Origin: Maricaulis sp.
GTDB taxonomy: Bacteria; Pseudomonadota; Alphaproteobacteria; Caulobacterales; Maricaulaceae
Assembly: GCF_015665295.1 (NCBI RefSeq)
Contig: NZ_JADFAJ010000027.1
Coordinates: 1-64,000 of the forward strand
Direction: 5' to 3'
Length of the DNA stretch: 64,000 bases
Made by a program: the position numbers and the translations under genes. Of the stretch, positions 25,342 through 35,304 are shown piece by piece (the first letter of the stretch is position 1; every line of letters starts with the position of its first letter). The notes under the pieces were generated by a model. It was not told the DNA's origin, made no database searches, and was given only the letters and a program-made list of their open reading frames with translations.

Positions 25342-27071
25342 GGCTCGCCGGCAGCGTCGTCGGCTGCCTGGCGGTTATCGGCAGCGAAATGCTGCTCCTC
25401 ACCGGGTGGATGGCCATTGGCGATGCGGAATTCGAGCCCCTCGCGCTGGTCCGGACGCGGTTCGAGATCGAGGGCACGGCGCCACTGGAAGCCGGCTTCC
25501 AGTTCACGCCCGACCTGCCAGTAGGCATCGCCGAGGTGGTAATTTGCCGTCGCGCTGCCTGGTTCCAGCTCGGCGGCGCGCTCGAGCGCCTCCACCGCCG
25601 CCTCGAAATGGCCGAGGCGATAATGCGCCCAGCCTAGACTGTCGATGACATTGCCGTTTTCCGGATCAAGTTCGGCCGCCAGCAGGATCATCTCGAAAGC
25701 CTCATCCAGGCGCTCGCCGCGATCAATCCAGAAATAACCGAGATCGTTGAGCAGTGTGCTCTCGCGCGGCGCAATGTCGAGCGCTGACAGATAGTGCGCC
25801 TCCGCCGCCGGCCAGTTGTCGGCGTCATACTGACAGGCCGCAGCGAAATAGTGATAGCGCCAGTCGCCCGGCTCGCCGGCCTCCTCAAGCGCGTCGATCA
25901 CCTGCTCGTAAAGGCCGACCGCGTCGGGGCAACGGCTCTGCACGCGGTAGAGATTGGCCAGCAGGACGCGGGCCTCGCGGGCATTGGTCTGCGCCACCAG
26001 GCTCTCGGCCAGACGCGTTGCCTGTTCGGTCCGGCCGGTCTGCACGAGCAGCCAGCTCAGCTCAATGTCGGCTGCGAACCGGTAGGGACCGTCAGCGACG
26101 GCTGCATATTCGGCGAGCGCGGCCTCCGGCAGGCTGATGCGTTGCAGCGTCGCGGCGAGGCTCATTCGCGTCGGCGCGTAATCAGTGTCGAGCCGCTGGA
26201 CCATGCGCAGATAGATCACCGAAAGATCCATGTCGGCCTGTTCGGCGAGGTCGAAAGCGGGGCCGAACAGGGCCCGCGAAGTCATTTGCGGAACAGACGG
26301 CCGGCGCGCCGGACGATCGCCGGCGTCGAGCCGGCGCAAGGCCTCGCGCAGGAAGGGATCGGTCGGATTTGAGTCCAGGCTGGTCTGATACAGGGCGCGG
26401 GCGTCCTCGAAACGCCCCTCACGTTCCAGGAACCCCCCATACATTTCGGTGGCAAGTCGAGGAAATACGGCCGAGTAGAGCGCTGTGCGGTAGGCATCAT
26501 CCGCAGCCGCAGCCTCACCCGCAACATCCGCCAGCATCGCCTTGTGAAGCCAAAGGTGTGAGGACAGGAAGCCCGGAGAACGCGTGGCATTGGCCGCATC
26601 CATCGCGGCCACGGCCTGACCGTCGCCCATCAGGGCCCATTGCAGCAGGAGATCGCGCATCAGCGCGTTGAAGGGACCATAGTCCGGCGCTTCTTCGAGA
26701 CTGGTGATGGCGTCCCGATAGTCGCGCCTGGCGATCTGGTCGGCGGCAACATAGAGCGTTGCGAGCCGGCTCGGATCGCCGGCCTGCATGGTGGTATGCG
26801 CCAGCCCTGCTGCGCTCTGGCTGTCGCCCGCGAGCAGGCTCGTGATGAAGGCCCGGTCCGCCAGGGTTGCATTGCCCGGCGCCTGGTCCAGCGCTCGTAC
26901 ATAGCTCGCCGCAGCGCCGCCGACATCGCGGTTGACCCCGGCATAGCGGGCCGCGAGGAAGGCGCCATAGACAGACGGACCTTCATCGACCGGGCCGGAG
27001 GCCGTTCCGGCACAGGATGTGAGCGCCGTGGCGGCGAGGACAAGCGGGAGGATGCGGACAGGAAAACTCAT
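25338..27071 (-). CDS. TPR-repeat lipoprotein
   Basis: A 577-residue protein. The N-terminus is a lipoprotein signal (VLAATALTSC, lipid cysteine at about residue 20). The rest is built of tetratricopeptide-like helix pairs, clearest in the C-terminal half (residues about 400-560: AEAHYLSALDIAP, LNDLGYFWIDRG, IDSLGWAHYRLG, ANYHLGDAYWQVG). Many alphaproteobacteria carry such a gene directly before ispE. It probably works as an outer-membrane-anchored scaffold in the periplasm. The ATG at 27071 is set by the signal peptide. It lies 54 bases after the ETF-QO gene and may be co-transcribed. Confidence 0.88.
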   Translation of the reverse strand: MSFPVRILPLVLAATALTSCAGTASGPVDEGPSVYGAFLAARYAGVNRDVGGAAASYVRALDQAPGNATLADRAFITSLLAGDSQSAAGLAHTTMQAGDPSRLATLYVAADQIARRDYRDAITSLEEAPDYGPFNALMRDLLLQWALMGDGQAVAAMDAANATRSPGFLSSHLWLHKAMLADVAGEAAAADDAYRTALYSAVFPRLATEMYGGFLEREGRFEDARALYQTSLDSNPTDPFLREALRRLDAGDRPARRPSVPQMTSRALFGPAFDLAEQADMDLSVIYLRMVQRLDTDYAPTRMSLAATLQRISLPEAALAEYAAVADGPYRFAADIELSWLLVQTGRTEQATRLAESLVAQTNAREARVLLANLYRVQSRCPDAVGLYEQVIDALEEAGEPGDWRYHYFAAACQYDADNWPAAEAHYLSALDIAPRESTLLNDLGYFWIDRGERLDEAFEMILLAAELDPENGNVIDSLGWAHYRLGHFEAAVEALERAAELEPGSATANYHLGDAYWQVGRELEAGFQWRRALDLEPRPDQREGLEFRIANGHPPGEEQHFAADNRQAADDAAGEP

Positions 27072-27125
27072 GCCTGCATGCTCGCCCTGCAAGACCTTCG
27101 GCGCAAGGGCCGGAGGCGGTTGATG

Positions 27126-28799
27126 CTACATATTGGCGTACATCGGGCCGCCACCACCCTCGGGCGTCGTCCAGTTGATGTTCTGGTTCGGATCCTTGAT
27201 ATCGCACGTCTTGCAGTGGACGCAGTTCTGCGCATTGATCTGAAAACGCTTTTCGCCGCTCGTCTCGTCGTCGACCCACTCATAGACACCGGCCGGGCAA
27301 TAGCGTGTCGACGGGCCGGCAAACTCGCCCAGCTCCGAGATTTTCTGCAGCGCGTCATCCGAAAGTTTGAGGTGGACCGGCTGATCCTCCTCATGATTGG
27401 TGTTCGAGATGAAGACCGAGGACAGGCGATCAAAGGTCAGGACACCGTCAGGCTTGGGATAATCGATCGGCTTGTGCTTCGCGGCCGGCTCGAGGCTTTC
27501 CGCATCACTCTTTCCATGGCCCATCGTGCCAAACGGCGACCAGCCGCCCAGGATCGTGGTGCACCACATGTCGATGCCGCCCAAGGCAACGCCCCAGAAC
27601 GTACCGAGCCTGGTCCAGAGCGGCTTGGCGTTGCGGACCTTCTTGAGATCCTTGGCCACCCATGAGCTGTCATAGGCGAGCTGGTATTCGGCCAGCTCGT
27701 CATGCTGACGCCCGTCGGCAATCGCGGCGAACACGCTCTCGGCGGCGAGCATGCCGGTCTTCATGGCGTTATGGCTGCCCTTGATGCGCGGCACATTCAC
27801 GAAGCCGGCCGAACACCCGATCAGGCCACCGCCCGGGAAGGCAAGCTTCGGTACCGACTGATAGCCACCTTCGGTGATGGCGCGGGCGCCGTAGGAGATG
27901 CGCTCGCCACCTTCAAACACCGGCGACAGGGCCGGATGCGTCTTGAGACGCTGGAATTCCTCGAAGGGCGAGAGGTAGGGATTCTTGTAGTTCAGGTGCA
28001 CGACATAGCCGACCGAAACCAGGTTCTCGCCAAAATGATACATGAAGGAGCCGCCGCCGGTCTTGCCGTCGAGCGGCCAGCCCATGGTGTGCTTGACCAT
28101 GCCCGGCTTGTGATTCTCCGGCTTCACGCGCCAGAGTTCCTTGATACCGATACCGAATTTCTGCGGTTCCTTGCCCTCGGACAGGTTGAAACGGCTGATC
28201 AGCTTCTTGGCCAGCGAACCGCGCGCGCCCTCGCCGATCAGCGTGTACTTGCCGCGCAGCTCCATGCCGGGCTGGTAGCCATCCTTGTGGCCACCATCGC
28301 GCGCCAGGCCAAAATCACCGGTGATCACGCCCTTGATGGCGCCGTCTTCCTCGATCAGGTCGGCGGCCGGGAATCCGGGATAGATTTCGACGCCCAGCGC
28401 TTCGGCCTGTTCAGCCAGCCAGCGACAGACATTGGCCAGCGAGACGATGTAGCAGCCATGATTGCTCATCAGCGGCGGGAACATCAGCGTCGGCAGGCAG
28501 ATCGAACCGGCTTCGCCGAGAACTTCGAATATGTCGGTCCTGACCGGATCGGTGAGCGGCGCACCCAGCTCTTTCCAGTCGGGAAAGAGCTCGTTGAGGG
28601 CCTTGGGATCAACCACAGCGCCGGACAGGATGTGGGCGCCGACCTCGGCGCCCTTCTCAAGAAGCGCGATGGAGATCTCGCTGCCGGCCTCGGCAGCCAG
28701 CTGTTTCAGGCGGATGGCCGCGGACAGGCCCGCCGGGCCGCCGCCGACGATGATGACATCGTATTCCATGGATTCGCGTTCGATTGCGGCGTCGGTCAT
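27126..28799 (-). CDS. Electron transfer flavoprotein-ubiquinone oxidoreductase
   Basis: A 557-residue membrane-associated flavo-iron-sulfur enzyme. It passes electrons from ETF (beta-oxidation and amino acid breakdown) to ubiquinone. The FAD-binding dinucleotide fold is VIIVGGGPAGLSAAIRL near the start. The 4Fe-4S ligands are in CPAGVYEW and NCVHCKTCDIKDPNQNINW at the C-terminus. The length is the family's usual one. The start at 28799 gives a ten-residue lead before the FAD motif. The etfAB genes are not in the window. Divergent from the uracil-DNA glycosylase homologue. Confidence 0.96.
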   Translation of the reverse strand: MTDAAIERESMEYDVIIVGGGPAGLSAAIRLKQLAAEAGSEISIALLEKGAEVGAHILSGAVVDPKALNELFPDWKELGAPLTDPVRTDIFEVLGEAGSICLPTLMFPPLMSNHGCYIVSLANVCRWLAEQAEALGVEIYPGFPAADLIEEDGAIKGVITGDFGLARDGGHKDGYQPGMELRGKYTLIGEGARGSLAKKLISRFNLSEGKEPQKFGIGIKELWRVKPENHKPGMVKHTMGWPLDGKTGGGSFMYHFGENLVSVGYVVHLNYKNPYLSPFEEFQRLKTHPALSPVFEGGERISYGARAITEGGYQSVPKLAFPGGGLIGCSAGFVNVPRIKGSHNAMKTGMLAAESVFAAIADGRQHDELAEYQLAYDSSWVAKDLKKVRNAKPLWTRLGTFWGVALGGIDMWCTTILGGWSPFGTMGHGKSDAESLEPAAKHKPIDYPKPDGVLTFDRLSSVFISNTNHEEDQPVHLKLSDDALQKISELGEFAGPSTRYCPAGVYEWVDDETSGEKRFQINAQNCVHCKTCDIKDPNQNINWTTPEGGGGPMYANM

Positions 28800-28816
28800 C
28801 AGGCTCGCACCCCTTC

Positions 28817-28938
28817 CGTTAACGTGTTCAGCGTCTGTTCAATTCGGTGTTCGGCTTGCAGGTCTTCGGTCATACCCTAGGATCGAATACCCATCTAGCG
28901 CGTCCCGCCGTCGGGATCAAAGCTATTACGTTAACGTG
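28817..28938. promoter_or_regulatory. Paired CGTTAACGTG direct repeats in a divergent promoter region
   Basis: The 10-mer CGTTAACGTG occurs at 28817-28826 and 28929-28938. One copy lies 17 bases upstream of the ETF-QO start and the other 10 bases upstream of the glycosylase-like gene's start. Each contains the palindrome CGTTAACG. TTAAC is also half of a CtrA box, but no second half is present at the right distance. Confidence 0.35.
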
Positions 28939-28948
28939 CACGTCAACC

Positions 28949-29818
28949 ATGACCGAAACCGGCCCCACATTGACCAGCCATGACGAGAAGGCGCTGAAGG
29001 CTCTCATCGCCTGGTGGGAGGATGCCGGCATCGAGATGGACGAGCCTGTCATCACGGCTCGGCCGAGCGCTGCTGCCGGCACGCCATCGTCCAGCGCCGA
29101 GCCGCGACGCGAAGCGCGCCGGGTTCCGCCAGCCGAACCGGTCCGGGCGGCCACCCCTGAGGCAGCCCGCGCGGCGGGCTTCGGCGATGCGGTGGCGACC
29201 GGTCCGGATGCGCAGGCCCTGGCCGGTGGTGCAGACACGCTGGATGCGCTGCGAACGGCGATCGACGCCTACGAGGGCTGCGCCCTCAAGCGCACGGCCC
29301 GCAATACCGTCTTTGCCCGTGGCGACCGAGCCGCGCGGCTGATGGTCATTGGCGAGGCCCCGGGTCGCGAGGAAGATGATCGCGGCGAGCCCTTCCTCGG
29401 GCCGACCGGCAAGCTGCTCGACCGCATGCTGGCGGCAATCGGGATCGAGCGCGAGCAAGCCTATCTCACCCATATCCTCAACTGGCGCCCGCCCGGAAAC
29501 CGGGCCCTGACACAAGAGGAAATCACTCTCTGCCTGCCCTTCATCGAGCGTCATATCGCGTTGAAAAAGCCGGACATGCTCCTGCTGGCAGGCGGACTGA
29601 GCGCGCAGGCCCTGTTGCGCACCAACACGCCGATCACCCGATTGCGTGGACGCTGGACCGACTACACGGTACGCGACGCCAAGGGTGAAGCGACCGACAC
29701 GACGATACCCGCCCTGGCCATTTTTCCGCCGAGCTATCTGATTGCCCGACCGGGCGAAAAGCGCCTGGCCTGGCAAGATCTCCAGCTTGTTTCCGAACGC
29801 CTCGCGCCCACAAGCTGA
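28949..29818 (+). CDS. Uracil-DNA glycosylase superfamily protein (family 4-like, atypical)
   Basis: A 289-residue protein. Residues 1-85 are a low-complexity Ala/Pro/Arg region. The rest is a UDG fold: motif A GEAPGREEDDRGEPFLGP near residue 135, and later LLLAGGLSAQALL. Family 4 enzymes hold a 4Fe-4S cluster with four cysteines. Here the first pair reads CALK instead of CxxC, and the KCRPP position reads NWRPP, so only two ligands remain (CALK and the cysteine in TLCLPF). The motif-B HPS reads FPPS. Activity is therefore doubtful or altered. No clear Shine-Dalgarno precedes the ATG at 28949. Confidence 0.8.
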   Translation: MTETGPTLTSHDEKALKALIAWWEDAGIEMDEPVITARPSAAAGTPSSSAEPRREARRVPPAEPVRAATPEAARAAGFGDAVATGPDAQALAGGADTLDALRTAIDAYEGCALKRTARNTVFARGDRAARLMVIGEAPGREEDDRGEPFLGPTGKLLDRMLAAIGIEREQAYLTHILNWRPPGNRALTQEEITLCLPFIERHIALKKPDMLLLAGGLSAQALLRTNTPITRLRGRWTDYTVRDAKGEATDTTIPALAIFPPSYLIARPGEKRLAWQDLQLVSERLAPTS

Positions 29819-29941
29819 ATGGCGGGAATCATAGATTATGAGCAACTGGCGATTGCAGGATCGCGTTAACCTCAACCTCCATATGACTACTGGTGCCGTA
29901 ACGCCAATCTAGGCGCTGCCGAAGCCCCAGGAGCCTTCAGA

Positions 29942-30493
29942 ATGTCGCGATCGAATTTTCTGACAGGTGTCGAGCGAACCTTCAATGAAGGCGAAGTCAT
30001 CGTCACCAAGACTGACCTCAAAGGCCACATCACCTACGCCAATGTCGTTTTCCAGCGCGCTTCGGCGGTGACCGAGAAGGAGGCCCTGGGCCAGTCGCAC
30101 AACTTCATCCGGCATCCCGACATGCCGCGCTCTGTCTTCAAGCTGATGTGGGATACAATCAGTTCCGGACAGGAATTGTTCGCCTATGTCGTGAACCGCG
30201 CCATGAACGGCGATCATTACTGGGTCTATGCCCATGTCACGCCCAGCTTCAATGACGCGGGCAAGATAATCGGCTACCACTCCAATCGTCGCGAGCCGGA
30301 CAAAAACATCGTCGAGAAGGATGTGAAACCCCTCTACGCCAAGCTGCGTGAGGTTGAATCCGCCGCCGGCAGCCCGAAACAGGCCCTCGCCGCCGGCCAC
30401 GACCAGCTTACCAGCTTCCTGGCCGACCAAGGTGTCGCCTACGACGAATTCATCTGCACGCTTGGCCAGGGCCAGCGTCGCGGCTATCGCTGA
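29942..30493 (+). CDS. PAS-domain protein (Aer-like sensor module)
   Basis: A 183-residue soluble protein. Residues 15-125 form a PAS domain of the Aer type: [46 protein letters not shown] and [10 protein letters not shown]. Aer binds FAD and senses redox state; whether FAD is bound here is unknown. The C-terminal 55 residues (Lys- and Glu-rich, then [10 protein letters not shown]) look helical. AGGAG precedes the ATG. The chemoreceptor gene follows after 11 bases, so the two probably work as a split Aer-like receptor. Confidence 0.88.
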   Translation: MSRSNFLTGVERTFNEGEVIVTKTDLKGHITYANVVFQRASAVTEKEALGQSHNFIRHPDMPRSVFKLMWDTISSGQELFAYVVNRAMNGDHYWVYAHVTPSFNDAGKIIGYHSNRREPDKNIVEKDVKPLYAKLREVESAAGSPKQALAAGHDQLTSFLADQGVAYDEFICTLGQGQRRGYR

Positions 30494-30504
30494 GGAGGGC
30501 GACC

Positions 30505-31668
30505 ATGTTTTCCAGATCCAATGACCGCGATGCCATTCGCCGCGCCGCCCGCATCGTCAGGGCAGTCGCCGAGGGTGATTTCGAACAACGCATCGTCGGC
30601 GTCTCATCCGACCAGGAAGTCGCCGAGATGGAGATTGCCATCAATCTCCTGATCGATCGCACCGATTCCTATCTGCGCGAAAGCCAGACCTGTGTCGAAT
30701 ATGTTCGCAAGAACAAACATTTCCGCCTCATTCCAGAGACCGGAATGGTCGGCAGCTATCGGTCTGCTGCCCGGGCCGTGAATAACACACTCCATGCGAT
30801 CAAGGCGCGCCATGATGGCTTCCTTTCCCTGGGCAGCCAGCTGGAAACCCAGTTGTCGGAAGTGATGGGCAAGGTCTCCGAGACGATCTCGACCCTGCGT
30901 AGCAATGCCGACACTCTCGATGCCACATCCGGCAAGGCGTCCGAGCAATGCACCACGGTCGCCGCCGGCGCCGAAGAAGCCTCGGCGAACATGCAGAGCG
31001 TTGCCGCTTCCGCCGAGGAGCTCACCTCCTCGATCGAGGAGATCAACCGCCAGGTGGTCCAGTCGGCCGGCCTCGCCGACACCGCCGTCGACAAGTCCCG
31101 CGCGATGAGCGAAACGATCAGCGGCCTCAATGGTTCGACCTCGCGCATTGGCGACATCGTCAAGCTGATCCAGGGCATTGCTGACCAGACCAATCTCCTC
31201 GCGCTCAATGCGACGATCGAGGCAGCGCGGGCCGGCGAAGCCGGGCGCGGCTTTGCCATTGTTGCCCAGGAAGTGAAAACCCTGGCCGGGCAGACGGCAC
31301 AAGCAACCGACCAGATAAGCCACCAGATTTCGGAATTGCAGGGCAGCATGTCCGGCGCCGTCTCGGCCAACACCGATATTTCGGATGCCATCGAGCAGAT
31401 CAACGCCTCGTGCAATGCCATCGCCACCGCCGTGACCGAGCAGAGCGCCGCAACCGCCGAGATCGCGCGCAATGTCACAGAAGCCGCTGTGGGCACAGGC
31501 GATGTGTCGAGCGGGATCGGTGTCGTCCAGAGCGCGACCCAAGGCACGCGCGACATGGCGGAAAGCGTGGTCAACTCGACCGAAACCCTGTCGCAGCAGG
31601 AAGCCAATCTGACACAATTGCGCGAAAGCATCGTCGGCTTTCTGGAAGATGTCCGCCGCGTTGGTTGA
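30505..31668 (+). CDS. Soluble methyl-accepting chemotaxis protein with HAMP-like N-terminus
   Basis: A 387-residue chemoreceptor without any membrane helix. Residues 1-55 resemble a HAMP domain ([11 protein letters not shown], then [12 protein letters not shown]), and residues 60-105 look like a second one ([15 protein letters not shown], then AARAVNNTL). The coiled-coil signalling domain follows, with the conserved hairpin tip [21 protein letters not shown] and [13 protein letters not shown]. It would act in a cytoplasmic receptor array through CheA/CheW, which are not in the window. GAGGAGG lies six bases before the ATG. The PAS gene just upstream is the likely input module. Confidence 0.92.
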   Translation: MFSRSNDRDAIRRAARIVRAVAEGDFEQRIVGVSSDQEVAEMEIAINLLIDRTDSYLRESQTCVEYVRKNKHFRLIPETGMVGSYRSAARAVNNTLHAIKARHDGFLSLGSQLETQLSEVMGKVSETISTLRSNADTLDATSGKASEQCTTVAAGAEEASANMQSVAASAEELTSSIEEINRQVVQSAGLADTAVDKSRAMSETISGLNGSTSRIGDIVKLIQGIADQTNLLALNATIEAARAGEAGRGFAIVAQEVKTLAGQTAQATDQISHQISELQGSMSGAVSANTDISDAIEQINASCNAIATAVTEQSAATAEIARNVTEAAVGTGDVSSGIGVVQSATQGTRDMAESVVNSTETLSQQEANLTQLRESIVGFLEDVRRVG

Positions 31669-31733
31669 CGATTTTCATCGCGACAAGGTGAATTTTGTTC
31701 TTGATTTGTTCGCAAGCTGAGTCATCATGAAGC

Positions 31734-32858
31734 ATGACCGAGCGCCCTGGTGGCTACGCCCTTAATGCCCCTCAGGAGGCCTCACCGCTCCACCGCCCCG
31801 GAGCGAGAGGCCGGGGCGCTCGGTCAAACATTTCGGGACGCTTCGAGGCACAGGCCCGTGAAGCCTTCGATGATGGCTGGACCGAGGCGGATGGCAATCC
31901 GCCAAAGCTGGGCATGACGGTCTTGCGGGATGCGTCGAAATCGATCATCTCGACCAATCGCTCGCCGGATATCTCCTTCGACCAGTCGATCAATCCCTAT
32001 CGCGGTTGCGAGCATGGTTGCATCTATTGCTATGCCCGACCCAGCCACGCCTATTGGGGTTATTCACCCGGCCTGGACTTCGAAAGTGTCATTTTCGCCA
32101 AGCCGGACGGGCCGGCGCTGCTGGAAGCGCATTTCAACAAGCCGGGCTACCAACCCAGACCGATCATGATCGGCGCCAACACGGATGCCTGGCAGCCTCT
32201 GGAACGTGAGCGCCAGCACACGCGCGACATCCTGAAAATCTGTGCCCGCTACCGGCATCCGGTCAGTGTCATCACCAAATCGGCCCTGATCCGGCGGGAT
32301 ATCGACATATTGGGACAAATGGCCGCCGACGGCCTGATGAAGGCGGCGATCTCCATCACCACGCTCGACCGCCGCCTGGCCCGGGACATGGAACCGCGCG
32401 CCGCGGCACCGCATCGTCGGCTGGAAACCATCACCGCCCTCAAACAGGCCGGAATTCCGGTCACCGTCATGATGGCCCCCATCATTCCTGCCCTCACCGA
32501 TCACGAGATCGAGCCCTTGCTGAAGGCGGCGGCGGACGCCGGAGCGGACAATGCGGCCTATGTCCTGCTGCGCCTGCCGCAGGAAATCAGCGCCCTGTTC
32601 CGCGAATGGCTCGCCGACAAGCGACCGGATAGCGCCGGACGGGTCATGTCGCTGATCCGTCAGATGCGGGGCGGCAAGGATTATGACGCGAGCTGGGCAA
32701 CCCGCGGCCGCGGCTCCGGCCCGTATGCGAGCCTGATCGCCAGCCGGTTCCGCAATGCGATCAGGCGCTACGGTCTGGATGCACCGCGTCTTGCCCTGGA
32801 CATGGCGCAGTTCGAACGACCGCTCGGATCGGCGCTGCAGCGGTCACTCTTCGACTGA
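31734..32858 (+). CDS. PA0069-family radical SAM protein
   Basis: A 374-residue radical SAM enzyme. The cluster motif is CEHGCIYCYARPSH near residue 93, with CxxxCxxC spacing. It is preceded by the family's SIISTNRSPDISFDQSINPYRG and followed by GANTDAWQPLER. The N-terminal RPGARGRGARSN segment is also typical. The family resembles spore photoproduct lyase in part, but its reaction is unknown. The ATG at 31734 has only a weak Shine-Dalgarno. It ends 16 bases before the convergent GGDEF-EAL gene. Confidence 0.9.
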   Translation: MTERPGGYALNAPQEASPLHRPGARGRGARSNISGRFEAQAREAFDDGWTEADGNPPKLGMTVLRDASKSIISTNRSPDISFDQSINPYRGCEHGCIYCYARPSHAYWGYSPGLDFESVIFAKPDGPALLEAHFNKPGYQPRPIMIGANTDAWQPLERERQHTRDILKICARYRHPVSVITKSALIRRDIDILGQMAADGLMKAAISITTLDRRLARDMEPRAAAPHRRLETITALKQAGIPVTVMMAPIIPALTDHEIEPLLKAAADAGADNAAYVLLRLPQEISALFREWLADKRPDSAGRVMSLIRQMRGGKDYDASWATRGRGSGPYASLIASRFRNAIRRYGLDAPRLALDMAQFERPLGSALQRSLFD

Positions 32859-32874
32859 TGGCAACCCGACCCAA

Positions 32875-35304
32875 CTAGGCGCGGTGCTGGCGCCGCGGCC
32901 TGGCGGAACTGACCAGAGTCGCAATCTCGGCGCGGATCGCCTTTGACGCCTCGTCGAAGCCGGCAATCTGGCCGCGCGTCAGCGGACGCGACAGGAGATA
33001 GCCCTGAAGGATCAGATCCGGCTGGAAGCCAAGAGCCCCCAGCTCGTCAAACTCTTCAACGCCTTCAGCCACAACCGAAATCCCCAATTCGCGCGCCAGG
33101 TCGATGGTAGCGCGCACGATGATCTGGGCTTCGGGATCATAGTGCAGGCCGGTCATGAAAGAACGGTCGATCTTGATCTTGTCGAAGGGGAAGGCACGTA
33201 GATAGCTCAGTGAGGAATAGCCGGTGCCAAAATCATCGATCGCCAGGCCGACACCGAGATCCTTGAGACCGCGCAGCACCTTGAGCGCGCGCGCCTCGTC
33301 ATCGATCAGCACACCCTCAGTGATCTCGATTTCGAGCCGCCGCGGATCGAGGCCGGACTTGGAGAGCGCCCGATCGACCGAATAGACGAGATTGCCCTGT
33401 TTGAACTGGGCCGGGCTGACATTGATCGCGATACGGCGCTCGTCCGGCCAGTTGACGGCTTCGCGACAGGCGGTTTGCAGAACCCACTCGGCCATTTTCA
33501 GGATCAGGCCGGTTTCCTCGGCGAGCTGTACGAATTCTGCCGGCGAGACATGACCACGGCGCTCGTCATGCCAGCGCACCAGCGCCTCGAAGCCGGAGAC
33601 GCAGCCATCGCCTAGCCGTACCTGCGGCTGGTAATTCAGGGTCAGAAGATCGTCCTCGATCGCCAGCGCGAGATCCGCCTCCAGCATGCGACGCTCCTGC
33701 ATCATCATGCCAAGCTTGGGATCGAAATCGCAAACCCGGTTGCGGCCCTGTTCCTTGGCCCGGTAGAGCGCCAGGTCAGCCTGGTTCATCAACCGGTCGG
33801 GGTCCTCGCCATCCATCGGAAACATGGTCAAACCACCGGAGGCGGAGACCTTGAGGTGGAGCGGTCCAATCGTCAGGGGCGAGCCGACATTGTTCACCAC
33901 TCGCTGGGCGATGAGCAGCACATCCTCGCGCGTTTCGATGTCCGGCAGGATGACAGCGAACTCATCGCCACTCAGGCGCGCGGCAATGGCGTTGCGTGGC
34001 AGTGCGTCGAGCAGGCGTTCCGAGACCGATACCAGCAGCCGGTCGCCGACGGCGTGGCCATGTACGTCGTTGACTTCCTTGAAACGGTCCAGATCGAAGA
34101 ACATCAGTGCGACCTGGGTGTCGTCATTCCAAGCCTTGCGCAGTTCGGCTTCAAAGGCCTCGCGGAATTTAAGGCGATTGGGCAAGCCGGTCAGGGTGTC
34201 GTGGTGGGCGAGATGGGCCATGTGTACCCGTGCCCGCTCCTCCGAGGAGATATCGCGGACGGCAAAGAGACGTGCCGTCAGACCGTCGAATTCCATTTCC
34301 CGGGCGCGAACCTGGACGGTGATCGGTGTCCCGTCCCGGCATCGCAGGCGGCAGGTCATCGGGTTCGTCTCACCAACGCTTTTGAGGACCTCGATCGCCT
34401 CCTCATCAAGCGCCAGCTTGGCGACAGGCATCCCCGCCAGATCTACGCGCTCAAGCTTCAGCATTTCGCAAAAGCGCCCGTTCATGTCCTGCATCAACCC
34501 GTCGCGAACGACCGCGATACCCTCGAAGGTCGCCTCGGCAAGCGTCCGGATTCGATGGCTTTCAGCAACCCGGCGCTGCCCGAGATGCTGATCGACCGCA
34601 GCCGCGGCAAGGCCTGTGCTGACTACCAGTACAGCACCAAGCGCGATCGTGATGGCGAGCAGTTTCGCTGACAGTCCGCCCTCCACAATCGGCGCGCTAA
34701 AGTCAGGCACGAGCTGCATGGCCGACATGGAAAGGAAGTGCAGGATGACAACACCGCCCAACAGAAGCGCGGTGCCGGCCAGGAGTCCGCGCCAACTGTT
34801 TCCGTGCAGGGCGAGCGCCCCGGCTGCGGCGGCGAACTGAAGGCCAAGCGCGAGCGCGGCGATAACGAGGCCAGCATCCCAGACGACAGTTGCGCTGACG
34901 CGCATCGCGGCAATCCCCACGAAATGCATGGCCGCAATACCGCCCCCCACCAGGGCTCCGCCGACGACCGCAGCGTGGCGGTAATCGGAGCGGACCGCAA
35001 ACGCCCAGCCACAGGTCGACACGACGATGGCGAGCGCCAGCGAGGCCACCGTTTCCAGCATGCCGAAGGAAACGGGAGTCGCGCTTTCATGAGCCAGCAT
35101 GGATATGAAATGGGTGCCCCAGATGCCGGTACCGGTGACAAAGCCGGCAAACAGTAGCCAGGCCGCTTGCCGCGCGTTTTCAGCCGCGTTCGCGCGACGC
35201 ACGATCGCAAGGGCTGCCAGCGCCGACAGCGTACACAGCAAGGCCGCCACGGCGACGAGCCCGAGATCGTGTTCGACCGTCAAACAGTAGTATATGCGAA
35301 ACAC
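32875..35304 (-). CDS. MHYT-PAS-GGDEF-EAL cyclic-di-GMP signalling protein
   Basis: An 809-residue membrane protein. The N-terminal MHYT domain (about residues 1-235, seven helices) shows [18 protein letters not shown] and [13 protein letters not shown]-like segment follows, then a GGDEF domain whose signature is [10 protein letters not shown], with Ser for the first Gly. Last comes an EAL domain with intact-looking catalytic residues: [32 protein letters not shown] and QGYLLSRP. It may act mainly as a phosphodiesterase. GTG at 35304 is chosen because relatives start just before EHDLxLV; longer in-frame starts exist. Confidence 0.9.
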   Translation of the reverse strand: MFRIYYCLTVEHDLGLVAVAALLCTLSALAALAIVRRANAAENARQAAWLLFAGFVTGTGIWGTHFISMLAHESATPVSFGMLETVASLALAIVVSTCGWAFAVRSDYRHAAVVGGALVGGGIAAMHFVGIAAMRVSATVVWDAGLVIAALALGLQFAAAAGALALHGNSWRGLLAGTALLLGGVVILHFLSMSAMQLVPDFSAPIVEGGLSAKLLAITIALGAVLVVSTGLAAAAVDQHLGQRRVAESHRIRTLAEATFEGIAVVRDGLMQDMNGRFCEMLKLERVDLAGMPVAKLALDEEAIEVLKSVGETNPMTCRLRCRDGTPITVQVRAREMEFDGLTARLFAVRDISSEERARVHMAHLAHHDTLTGLPNRLKFREAFEAELRKAWNDDTQVALMFFDLDRFKEVNDVHGHAVGDRLLVSVSERLLDALPRNAIAARLSGDEFAVILPDIETREDVLLIAQRVVNNVGSPLTIGPLHLKVSASGGLTMFPMDGEDPDRLMNQADLALYRAKEQGRNRVCDFDPKLGMMMQERRMLEADLALAIEDDLLTLNYQPQVRLGDGCVSGFEALVRWHDERRGHVSPAEFVQLAEETGLILKMAEWVLQTACREAVNWPDERRIAINVSPAQFKQGNLVYSVDRALSKSGLDPRRLEIEITEGVLIDDEARALKVLRGLKDLGVGLAIDDFGTGYSSLSYLRAFPFDKIKIDRSFMTGLHYDPEAQIIVRATIDLARELGISVVAEGVEEFDELGALGFQPDLILQGYLLSRPLTRGQIAGFDEASKAIRAEIATLVSSARPRRQHRA

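Noticed and set aside
31734-32858. Radical SAM protein as spore photoproduct lyase
   Set aside because: The PA0069-family start and segments fit better, and the host is not a spore former by any sign here.
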